Positions 1-12,500 of a stretch of DNA of 64,000 bases are shown piece by piece. Origin of the DNA: Acanthochromis polyacanthus (Eukaryota > Chordata > Actinopteri > Pomacentridae). The translations under genes and the position numbers were made by a program. The notes under the pieces are model-generated. The model searched no databases. It was not told the DNA's origin and saw only the letters and a program-made list of their open reading frames with translations. The stretch is from NCBI RefSeq assembly GCF_021347895.1, contig NC_067126.1, positions 29,710,482-29,774,481 of the forward strand, read 5' to 3'. How positions within the stretch are numbered: position 1 is the stretch's first letter; every line of letters starts with the position of its first letter.

Positions 1-355
1 ATATTTGCTGTCTTCCACTAGAAAAAACAATATAACAAAGCACTGAAAGATGCTTTGTCACTATCAAAAATAAAATATGAATTGATCAATTGAAAATTGA
101 ATTTTTAATTGATTGCAGCTCATTGTGATTAATAAGAAAAAATATCTGCAGAACAGTCAATCATGAAATGAATAGTTAAGTGCCGGCATATTTTGTTTAG
201 GTTTCACTTAATTATTTAGGTAGGGATGGTAATAGTGTGTGAATAATAATACACCACCAGTATGTTGAATCATCGTCATCATGTTTAATATTTACAAAAA
301 GCATAACAAAAGCCTTCATCGAGTTTATCTCAGTCTTACACTTTGTGTCTTCCAG
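1..355 (+). other. galnt13: galnt13 intron, 3' end
   Basis: AT-rich sequence ending in a splice acceptor (tcttccag, AG at 354-355). No exon of galnt13 or any other gene was recognised in it. The exons encoding the cytoplasmic tail, transmembrane anchor, stem and the first part of the catalytic domain (including the DXH metal-binding motif) must lie upstream of the window. Confidence 0.8.
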
Positions 356-526
356 GACAGCAGTGGTGTGTCCTATCATAGATGTCATCAGTGATGAGAC
401 GTTTGAATACATGGCAGGCTCTGATATGACTTACGGTGGATTCAACTGGAAGCTAAATTTCCGATGGTACCCGGTTCCCCAGCGGGAGATGGATCGACGC
501 AAAGGGGACAGAACACTGCCTGTCAG
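356..526 (+). CDS. galnt13: galnt13 exon: catalytic domain, 57 residues
   Basis: 171 nt between acceptor AG 354-355 and donor GT 527-528. It enters with the last base of a split Arg codon and leaves with two bases (AG) of the next split Arg. It encodes [19 protein letters not shown] through the [20 protein letters not shown] segment, part of the catalytic fold just after the UDP-sugar binding region. The reading frame continues into the intron to about 614, but the strong splice signals and family alignment end the exon at 526. Confidence 0.96.
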
Positions 527-3500
527 GTACTCAAAGAAAAATATTACTTCTTCTGCGGAAGATAAATTTAGATTATCTACTGGGGACTGTGTGTCTGACT
601 TTCCACCTGTGTGATGTCTTTTCATTAAGAATAAAGAGAGAGGAGGTCAGATTATACAACAAAAAATTAAAGACACTTTTGTAAGTTCAAGCTAATGTTG
701 ATTTTTCAGTGTTGGCAGCAGGCTACAGAGAAAGCAATGATTGTTGTGGGTTTTTTTTAAACAAGAACTTCTGTTGTGAAAAGTGCCATTTTTATCTGCA
801 GCTAGGAATAGATCATTTTCCTCTGTGTATCCCGCTGATGCAAGCTACGGCCTAAATAACATCCACAGAGTTGTGATGTTTCTCTTTCGTAGTCTTAAGT
901 ATCTATGTGTTTTCAAAACAGAACCATAAAAACTCTGCTTCCAGTTGCCTTTTCTTGGCTTCACAAAATTAGGAACAGTTTGTCATGTGTATGCAAATCA
1001 TTCCCAGTAACAAACAATATCCTGAATTCAGAAGCAACTTCAACATAGAATGAATTTAAAGATAAAGTAATTACCCCTCTAAGGCTTTGTTTCAAATCAT
1101 CAAACAAATTGGCCTTTTGTGATATCCTCAGTGTTCCCCTGAGTTACAATAAGATGCTAACAAATGCGACATGAGAAGTTGTAATATTACAAAGCGGATT
1201 TATATTTTTTGTCCTAATTTGTCTCTCGCAGGACTCCCACCATGGCAGGAGGATTATTCTCCATAGACAAAACATATTTTGAAGAAATTGGAAGCTATGA
1301 TCCAGGGATGGACATCTGGGGTGGAGAAAACCTTGAAATGTCATTTAGAGTAAGTGACAGACAGCAGGAAGGATGTTGTAATGATGTTATCATGTTACCA
1401 GACTTTGATGTCAGTGGCTACAGGCTAGTTTCCTGATCTTTGTCCATATTTTCTACACTTGTATATTTTACTTAAATCATAGTCCTTTTTGCTTGATATT
1501 GAAGGGAGATACTCAGGAAATGAATACAAGAAATCTCTGAGTTACAGAGTTTCATCTATAGTGACAGCCGTTTCTGACGGTGAAGGCACAGCTATATCTG
1601 GCAGTTTTAATTGCACTGTTATGTTCTCTTGGAGCTGATATTTATATATATATTATGTGAAGTGGTGTTCTTTCTTAATAATATCAAGAATACATGTTCT
1701 AACACAGACACCAGGCTTGTGTTGCTGATGTCATCCAATCTATGGATCTGAAATATTAGTTTCCACACGTTTTGATGTTTGTTGAATATGTTAGGCATAG
1801 TGGTGCCTAACATATTTGCATCCCGGCTTTCCCGGGACCTTTCTGCATGGAGTTTGCATGTTCTCCCTGTGCATGCGTGGGTTTTCTCCGGGCACTTTGG
1901 CTTCCTCCCACAGTCCAAAAATATGCTGAGGTTAATTGATAACTCTAAATTGCCCATAGGTGTGAATGTGAGTGTGCTTGTTTGTCTGTATAACCTTGTG
2001 ATGAATTGGTGACCTGTCCAGGGTGTCCCCTGCCTCTGTCCTAAGTCAGCTGGGATAGACTCCAGCACCCCCCATGACCCCAATGTGGATTAAGCGGTAT
2101 ATAATGGATGGGTGGACGGTGGTGCTTTGAACTAAATGCTTATGTCAACATGCTAACATGCTCACAAAGACCATCTTAACATGCCTATATTTAGCAAGTC
2201 CATGATCTTAGTTTCATTTATTAGCATGCTAGTATTTGCTAATTAGCACATAAGCCAATCACAGCTCATGGGAATGCCACTCGTTTGAACATTTGACCTG
2301 AGGATGCTTCTAGATGAAAAGCTATGAGATCAGCAAAGCTGCTATAATTTATCCTCAGGGGACCATGAACATGTGTACAGAGAGTCATAGCAATACAACA
2401 AATAGTTGTTGAGATATTTCAGTCAAGATCAAAGTGCTCAAAATGGAAAGCAACATTTTCATCCCTAAAGCCATGCTGCTAGCTTTAAAATGTCAATATT
2501 GCTTAAAGGTGATATGCCCTAGTGGCAAACTGAAATGTCCTAATTTTGGCTAGTTTCTTTGTTATTACACATGAGATGGAGAATAATCGGGAAATAAATG
2601 ATCATAAAAAGAAAATTCTGCATGGATGAATCAATATGAGCAAGTCATAAAATGTAAATGTTAAATCAGGAGACAAATGAAATGCTGCTTTACAGCTGGC
2701 TGCTAAGCTTAAGCATCCAAACACAGATTTGCAGCAAAGGAGTAGATGTCTTCTGCACTCTACCGAGACGCCCTGCAGCTCTTGAATTTAAAAGTAAAAA
2801 ATTCCTTATTGGTGACAAATCGAATCATTTGCCAGGTCCCCCGAGCCTCAAATAAAAGACCTGGCATTTACTGTCTGTTGTACAAGTTTACCTCATTTTT
2901 ATTTATCAGCTTTCTCACTCCTTACTATATAAATCTACATTGTCTCTATGTGTCTACAGATCTGGCAATGTGGTGGCTCCTTGGAAATTGTAACATGTTC
3001 ACATGTGGGCCATGTTTTCCGGAAGGCCACCCCATACAGCTTTCCAGGAGGAACGGGCCAAGTTATCAACAAAAACAACAGGCGCCTGGCCGAAGTCTGG
3101 ATGGATGATTTCAAAGATTTCTTCTATATCATATCACCAGGTACAGAACAGTGAAACTGCCACTGAGTCCCTGCATCTCTCTGCCACTGTCAAAGTGGAA
3201 TGACACTGATGACACAGACAATAAAATGCCATGAATTTTACATGTTTTAAAAGTTTGAAGGAATACATAGTTCAGTCAGGATTTTAACGAGTGTTTTATT
3301 CAGTGTGCGCCATTGTTCAAAAGCAGATATAAATAATCCTCATTACCAGACCCCTCTGTGCTACTTAGGCACTCGCTGATATTACATTTTACAAATTGGT
3401 GTGGAAAAAAAGACTTGCCTGCTCTATTTTCTCCTCTCATTCTCTTGCATGGTACTTTTTTTCTCATTCATATAAGAATTTGCATTTTTCTTTTTACTCT

Positions 3501-6500
3501 CATGTTGGAATTTAATGCTGCTTTGTCATCCTCAAAGTGGGATTAATTCATTCCTACTTTCAGACACATTTTTAGTGTGCTCTTGACCTTGGGTTCAGAA
3601 ATATGTCTAACATGGTCTTCTCTCCAACGGGAGCTCAAACGCATACGGATGAACTAGAACAATACGACAGCGCAGATTGAGAGATGAGTACCCCTCCATC
3701 TGTCAACTTAGTAATGTGATTACCCTTTAGCAGACAGCAGTTTCCTGGAAATCTCTGGTTAAGTGTTTTAGATGCCAGCCAACCTATAAGGGATCATCCG
3801 TAATCTGACGATCTTACTGCACAAATTGTGACCTTCTCTTCCACTCAGGCAGGCAGGCAGGATTCTCCACGGGCAGGTGTGCAGACAGAGCCAGGGCTGT
3901 GATGGATGAGTTTTTCTGCGTATTGTGGCCCTGCAATGACGGTCTGTTCCTCCAGGACATTAGGGAGAATGATCTGGGCTGCACTGCTGCCAGACCTCAC
4001 TTATTGGCACACAGGAGCCACAGTATGTTGCTCAGGCTGAATTTGGGAGTGGTACCTAGTGATCCTATTAAAAGTGTATCTCCCTCCTTGTCCCTCCTCT
4101 GCGCTGGTGATTTCAAGATCAAAGAGGCTATTCATCATCTGCAACATGTGATGCTCAGACAGAGAGAGACGGAAAGAGAAAAGGGGAACCAGAGCCACAG
4201 GGAGAAAAAGTGGCCTTCGGCTCATTGCTTTTATCTGCCAACTTGAAATTTCTATTTCCCAGATTAAAGTGTGAGATGTTATTGGTATTTCAGAGGGTGC
4301 TGTTTGCATTGTCTTGCTCCTGTTTGATGGATATTTACAATACGGCGTTGCAGTTCTCACATGTTGGCTGGTTTTTGAAAATGGAGCTTTTATTTTCCCT
4401 CATTGCAATCATGGTCTTTCATAATAAATTACCACCCTGGATCTATCTACACGCAATGCTATGAGTCCTCAAGAGGCACTCTAGGGAGAAACCATCTGCC
4501 TAATGTGTTTGTAAGGGTCTGTGCCCAGTCGCTGTCTAATCCTTCCACAGTCTTCAGTTTCATCAGGTCTGATACATCAGTTTCCTTTTGGCTGAAATAA
4601 CATACGTAATGCCAGGCAAAATTCCACAATTGTTGCACTTGTGTATTTCTGAAGGAGATCTTTAGCATTACAGTGTGTGCATAAAGAGGACTGCAGAAGT
4701 CAAGTGACTCACTGTGTATTAACAGAAAATCCTTCCATTATCTTCCACATGGCCCATATTTTCAGATACTATAATCTTTTTTTAAATAAAGGGTCCCCCT
4801 GGTGTTAGGTCTAGGTGGTGCAAGAAAATGAAACTGCCCTTCTGTATTCAGAACAAGACATGCAAATGGTAAGATAAATTCCAGCTGATGATGTTCACTG
4901 ATACGTATGGCTGGATCTCTGTCTTGACATTTCATCTGCAGGCGTGATGCGGGTGGACTACGGAGACGTCTCTTCCCGTAAAGCCCTCCGCGAAGCCTTG
5001 AAGTGCAAACCGTTTTCCTGGTATCTAGAGAACATCTACCCAGACTCCCAGATCCCAAGAAGATACTACTCACTTGGTGAAGTATGAGCACTCTTGTACT
5101 CTGATCTTCTATAATGCAGCAGATACACCGGCTCCTTCTGCATTCAGTCGGATATGTCCTTGTAGCCTCTGGGCTGTGTTTTTTAGAAAGACGGCACCGC
5201 TGCGAGGTAAATCGGGAAGATTTCAGAATCCAGCTTGACAAAACAAGATGAAAACAAACCGCCCCAGTTGTTTGCATTGAACATGTATGATAAACAAACA
5301 TGGACGTTTATGTGCAATCGATTTTGATCCTTCTTCCATGTTTACACAGTTATTCTATGCATTATGTTTGGGTGAGATAAGGCTCATGGATTCATTCTGC
5401 GCAGTCTCACAGTCCCATTTTGTATTCTACTCAGTGAACAAAAATTAATTTTAAAGACAAAAAATAAGTGAGACACTCTTGTAAATTTTTAGCCAGCTCC
5501 CTGTACATGTAGTAGATGGAAATATTTATTTCTTCTTCAAAAAATCTTTAAAAAATAGAAGCTATTTTTCATAGGATGGAGTGTATAAAGCAATAGGAGG
5601 TTGCAGGAACAGATAACTGATCATTTCCTGCCAAGATGTGAGAATTCATAGTCTGTTGTTTTCAAGATAATAGAGGTTCAGGCCCCTTTTATTAGTTGGT
5701 TCCAATTCACTTTAAATAACAGTGTTTGTGAGTGACCTGAATTTGCCTCTTGATGCACATGACTGTGTGATGACAGCAGTGCAGCACGGAGTAAAGTCAG
5801 CGCTGACGTGAGCTCCACTGTCTGAACGATAGACGGAGGCCTTTTAAAAGTAATGTCAGTCGAAGAACTCATGGTGAAATGGGCTTGTAATCCTTCAACA
5901 TTCATACAGCTGAGGATGAGAGGATTTTTTTCATCTGCACTACTCTGCTATACTGCAGTAAAAGCTGGTTCACTCTCTCTCTCCCTTTAGCCACTGCAGC
6001 ACCTCTCCTCCCATCTTTCTCTAAACCAGACTACTCCTAGCTGATTCTCATCCCCCGTAACACACAGTCAGCCTTTCTTTAACAGCTGGAACCATTAGGA
6101 TTTATATCACTTAATTATGAATGTCATTCTATTCCTGCTTGATAGGCATAATAATGGCTTAGGCAACATATACAGTCAGCTCAGCTTTAGCTCTGTGAAT
6201 GTATGAGTTCATTAGACAGCTGACTTGACTGTAAGTCAGTCGGAGCTGTGATAACAGGTTTTCTCAGAACTGTGTAGTCAGGTCAGTTCTCCATTTCAGC
6301 TTTAAAAGTGGAGATAATGAGGAGAAGTTGGACTGACATAACTTTGTGACATGATGTCTGTTATTTTTTTTAATTCTTTTAGTATCAAACAGCAGACTCT
6401 GACAGAAAGACATGGCTATAAACATTTTTCATTATCCAAAAAATTAATGACCAGTCACAGTTGAGCCAGTAATGACTCAATGACTTGACAAATTTGGGCT

Positions 6501-9500
6501 AAAATTGGCTGCCCTAGCTGTCAGTTTTGTCTCTCACTTGGGTTTTCTGTGAAGAATGCGTCTTCAAATGTGTGACTTGTGTGTGATCTGGCTTTAACAT
6601 CAGCAAGCTGTTTTCACGGCATCAAAAGGCTTCTTATATTTTCCAGCAACCGGAGGTAAAGTGTTGAAATGACTTGTTTTATCTGACAAACTCATCAAAT
6701 CCTAAGGGTATTTCAGAAAAACACAAAATCGTCATATTTGAGAAGCTGCATCCAAAAAAGGTTTAGAAGAAAAACAGAACCTGACTGAGTGGTTGCTGTT
6801 CAAATTTATGTCAAAAAATTAGTCCAAAGTATGTAGACACTGTGTTAATGCTCCAAACTGTCATTACAATATATGCATATTTCAAATTTTATACATCTAA
6901 ATGTTATGCTAAAAAAATCCCTTGAGATAAAAACTGAAGAAAGGTTAGCCATAAACGTAGATTCAAATGCAAGTGTAGACCACAAGTTCATATTTATTAA
7001 CAACTCTTGAGCAGTACCTGACTAGCCTTTGTTTTAGCACTGAAGATAACGCATTTGTTGTCTTGATTTGTTATGCAACCTGGGATTTTGTAAAGAAATA
7101 AACACACCCAATCATGAACAGAACTGGAGATGTTCACGCTAAATCGTTCACTGAATCATTGCCATCAATGATTGAATCAATTTTAAATTTATTTATTTAA
7201 CCTTTATTTGACCAGATAAAAACCACTTAGAGATCGATAAGGCAGGAAACAAAGGACATGCATTTCAGTAAATGTATTGTAGAATTGCTGTACTTCCTGA
7301 CTGTGCCATGAGGTGGACCTACTTCCTATTTATGTAGAAAGAGTTACAGGTATGTTGTCTGATCATCCATAAAGGTCCGCATAAAATGAGTGCACCTCCC
7401 TGCTGTTTAACTGTGGCTGCCATGTTGATGAACTCTGCAGTGTATAGTTTAACTTAAAAAAACAAAAAACACTCAGTTTGGCAGCTGTCCGAGTTAGCTA
7501 TAGGCACCTGAGGGCTAACACTGAAGTAGAATCTTTAAATACTAACACAGCCTGGGAGCTAAGTGTCTGTCAGCGAGAGCAGCTGTAGCTGCCAACGCCG
7601 CTAACGTTCAGGAGCAGCAGGACTCTGATTACATGCTTTCTACAACATTAAAACTTAAGTGATGAAGTGTATCGGCGACACTCTGCTCTGAGTAAAAATT
7701 CATTTTAGAGGTGGCAGTAAACAGTGACAGATTTCCTGGACTGATAAAGTTGCTGCAACAGTATTTGTGGACATCTGTTCCGGCTGAGCAGCTGTTTATA
7801 GCAGCTGGGCTAACGTTAACTACAGTGAACAAGTCACTCCATCATGTAGATCAGCTATGAGGATTGTTCTGATTTAAAGCCAGCATGGCTCAAGTTCACT
7901 GTGAAAATACTAATAACATTTCATTCATTTCAACAAGTGAGTGACTATTGATCATTAGAGTAGCCAGGTATTGGCTAGGAAACCTGTTCAAAATTTGGAT
8001 CCTGACAATACTCTACTTTGTAATGACATACAGTATAGATATCCAAAAGTTACGCTTGTATTTACAAACTAAATGTTTTGAGTTTCTGAGTTACTACTAA
8101 CTATGACATCTGGAGTAAATTTTGTTTTAAAATTTGATTTGAACTTATATGTGCTTTCTGTTTTTAGATCAGAAATGTTGAGACTAACCAGTGTGTGGAC
8201 AACATGGGAAGAAAGGAGAATGAGAAGGTTGGCTTTTTCAACTGCCATGGCATGGGGGGAAACCAGGTGAGAATAAAATATTGATCTGATTGCAATATTT
8301 ATTGTAATTTAGATATGGAGATTAAAAGTAGTTATACATGTGATTTATTTTTTTTAGCTCTTTTTTGTGCATTGAATCTGTTTTTTCAGGCAAATTACTG
8401 TATGATCACTATGCAAAATATGCTTTTCGAATGAAAATCTTTTACATTAAACCCACAGAATCACATTTTATCTTGGGATATCATCTGTGTCTGAAAGCTT
8501 GAAGTTTGGATGGAACTTGTGTGTGAATTGCCAACTTCAATCCAGAGATTTTCCACACAGTTGAAGTCTAGGTTTTTTGCCAAGTTTCCTCTCTTATTTC
8601 TGAAGTCCAGTGTTGATTAGACTCACTGGTTTTTGGCAAGGATTTGGTTGTATTTTGGTCTAATCATTTGCACCCTTCATCTTACATCTCTTGCTATAGT
8701 TTCTTCCACAGCCCACAAAACAGAATCTCCATCTAATCCTGGAGTTACAAGAAAAAAAAGGGGAGTCAAATATGTTGCCTGTCGAAAGCGCTAAAAACAC
8801 CTTATGTAGTGCATAATCAATTGCAATCAGGTTTGCGTTACGCCGCAAATCACAAAGGTGTAGACTGGTAATAAAAATGAAATCCCTATCTATCTCCTGA
8901 ATGAAAAAGATGAATAATGTTGACATTGCTGATGCGTTTCTTTTGAAGGGCTAAACAAGATTTCATTTTCCAGGTGTTCTCGTACACGGCGGATAAAGAA
9001 ATCAGGACAGATGACCTCTGTCTGGACGTCTCCCGCCTCAACGGGCCTGTCGTCATGCTAAAGTGTCACCACATGAAGGGCAATCAGATGTTTGAGTACG
9101 ATGCTGAGGTAGGATCTGCGTTTCCTGAAACAAGCAAATACTCTCTCTCGCTCTTATTGCAGGTGGCCATCCTTCCCTCCTAATGGATAATTTACGGAAG
9201 AATGACTGATGAATTGCTGATTGATTGTACCTGTCTGTGTCATGAGAAGATTGCATGGGCAGTGATGCGCTCTGCCAATTTGGGTGGTGGTGGGGAAATA
9301 ATTCCTCTCTCCTGCCACCAGATGGTGCTGTATGTTGTTTTTTGAAACGGCACAGAAGTTGAGTTGCTATTTTCGCCCAGCAGCTGTGACTCTCCTCTCA
9401 TCTTCTTTCATTTTATGTAGTATGTTGGCAAGTGGGAATATGATTTCGAGGTAAGCCGTTCAAGCCATTCATCCCGAATATTTCCCTGTAGTTTATATCG

Positions 9501-12500
9501 TGTGCTTCCCTTATTGTGAGATCCTCAAACCATGTGTGGACTGTGAAGCGTCAGTTGATTATTTGAGTAGATCACTTAAATCTTGATGCGAACTGAAGCC
9601 ATTTTCCTAAAAGAATGAAATTGTGAAGAGAAATGTGAACGAAAGACATTTTTAAAAAATACCATTTACATTTAGTCTTTGCACCTGTCCCAAAATTTGG
9701 CAGACAAATAATAAATGTGAGTTGTAGTCGACATTAATTTACCATATCTGCTACAAAACACTTAAAACCATAAGTGGCCAAATGATTTACACCAATGGCA
9801 GGACAGAAGAGAACACCGAGTCCCCAAAAGCAACGCAAAATGTTACCTACTAAGATCAGACACATTTTAGAAATCAAACCAAAACAGCAATTATGTGGAA
9901 TAGTTGCAAAATGGTGAGGTAAAAAAAAGTCCATGTTTTTGTGGACTCTAAAAGGTTTTAGACGGCAGCAAACTAAAATCACTAGCACCTACGTGACAAG
10001 AACTGAGAATAAAAATTACAATTCTGTTTTTTTAACCAGTTTTGTTAAATGTGAATTCACGTATTCACACATTATACATTTTTTTTAAACATAGTGGGAA
10101 ATGATTGCATAGATTTATGTGGAAAAAAGGGTGACATACAATTTGCCTTTACTGTACACGGATATGATCATGCTTACTGTCCTGCATATTCACCCCTAAA
10201 AAGCCCATTCTGAGCCAGAAAAACTCATAGTCTAATGCATTTTTGTGTTTTGTAGTTCATTCCAGACCTTTCAGCATGTAGACACACTCATGAAAGACAC
10301 TGCTGAATTCATATCATATACAAATGTGTCTGATAGAGTTCGTCCATTTGTGGTACTGTAGCGCCCAAACGGCAGCAAAAATGAGACGAATGATGAAGCC
10401 AAAAACTGCACATTAAACACCAGGGTTTCATTTTGCTTAATATTCCTGGTTATGCAAGCTGTAGTAGTCTGACAATTTCAATAATCAGTCGAATGAAGAA
10501 ACAGATGTTGCATGCAGAAAACAGAGACTTCTTGAATCTCACAGGAGAACTAAAATATTCTCCCCAAGCCTTGTTGCCTCAGAAGTAAAAATACATTATG
10601 GATTACACAAGTCCAAAAGCATTTTTGTATTAACAATTTATGCATTTTTAAACCACTGGGAGATGGTTGGAAAAGACTGCAGTGAATACAGTGTTATCTA
10701 TGAGTGATTGAGATGTCCTGTCGCTGACATGTTGATATGACAAGGTGAGGAAGCCCAGAAGCTTTTCCATCAAGCACTGAACAAGCCCTAGGAGAAATCA
10801 TTTCATTACACTTTGTTCTCTGGGTGCATTCTTAAAATGAATAAAAGTTGAATAATTCATAAAGGAAGAGAACCAGTCTCTGTTGTAAACAGCATTGGGA
10901 TTTCACCGCTGTCAGGGGCCGATGTTATTTTTATCCCAGGTGTGACTGACAGGGACTGAATCCTGGGTGACTACAGTACCATTAACATTTCATCTGGTCA
11001 TCAGTTTCATTTTCACAGGGCTACCTGAATTTTCCATATTCCTGCTGTATTCGTCTACATCTGTGACCGACAGCCCTCCTTCTTCACCTGCTCTGCCTTT
11101 TCAGCCAGAAATAAGCTGTTTTTAATGTGCTTTCCTCACAATCAAACACGCAAATATATACCAGTTCCAAACACTGGAGTTATTAAAATTCATCATCACA
11201 GAATTTGGTCTGCTGAGTTTTCCAGCTCTTTCACTGTATCTTTTATTTTGCTTTAGTGTTGTAGAGACTCCAGTTTTTCAACTGAAAGCTTTCCACTTCT
11301 CTCTAAGGCAGTGTTCTTTACTTTTTACAAGCCTGAAGCTAAATGCTAAGCGTTATCTGATTCATGCTTAGTGAACTGGAGTGCAGGAAAATGCAGTTAA
11401 TGAGTATATTGGATAGACAGTGTTTGAGTCATGGATTGTCAGGCATCAAATTCACAATGTAAAACGATAGCTGTTTGCAAATGAGAAAGGTTTAGTTATG
11501 ATATCAGCGATATGAGCATAGCAAAAAGCCAGAAATCGGAAACCTAAAATGGGAACCAAATACCTTAACTAAGTGCCTTCTTTTGTATTTATTGTTTCAT
11601 GTTGTTGTTAATAATAATGAAAAAAAAAACTTTTTTTTATTTTTATGGAAAATGTTTTATTTCTATTGGAAAGATTTTGATACTTTGTCTCAGTTTAATG
11701 ATGTTTTTCAGTCAGTTATTGATCTGCTGATTGTCTCTGTTTATTGAAATATGACTGGTGTTTTATTTACAAGTTTGTCACGCTTTGGCTTCATGCAGTG
11801 TTAACATATTTTTTAATGTGCAATTTTATGCCATAAATTTGATACATGACTGTTCTCCATTACTAAACACTGGGTCTCTAATAACTAAGTAAAAAAATAG
11901 ATTAAAGAAACTCATGCAGTCTTTTGTGAGCATTAAGTATTTAATAGTTATGCTCCATTGACATAAAATATTATAATTTCTATTCTAAAATCAGCCATGA
12001 AGTCCAGCTTTTGAATGCCTTAAATAAATAAATATCACACTTTTGACTCGGCTGTCAGTGAAAAATTGGAAAAGTTTGCTGTGAAGAACAGACGCTTCAA
12101 TTAAGAATAACTTGAAGACTGTGTGACTTACCTTCACCACCATCTGTCCCTTTTCCCTCCCGGCTTGCTGCAGAAGCACACCTTCCTCCACATCATCACC
12201 CAATCATGTCTGACCATTGCCCGTCTGGAGGACGGCACCTATGGCCCCACTGTGGAGTACTGTAACAACAGTCCCATACAGTCATGGACCCTCCACAACT
12301 ACACCCGTCTGGAGGTCGCTAGACACCTCTACTTCAGTCCCACGGATTATTTTCTCTAAACTCACCTCTACTTTTGGGGGCTGTGGGGCCTGAGGTGAGC
12401 AGATTAGCACAAGTTAGAATTAGCATAGAGGTTGTTGGTCATTTTAGCTGTTCTGTAGCAATGTAGTTTTGTGCTGGTAGAAATTGTAGTAGATCAGTTG

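Noticed and set aside
4762..5301. 179-codon antisense ORF over a galnt13 exon
   Set aside because: It overlaps the exon 4942-5081 antisense and has a composition typical of a shadow frame.
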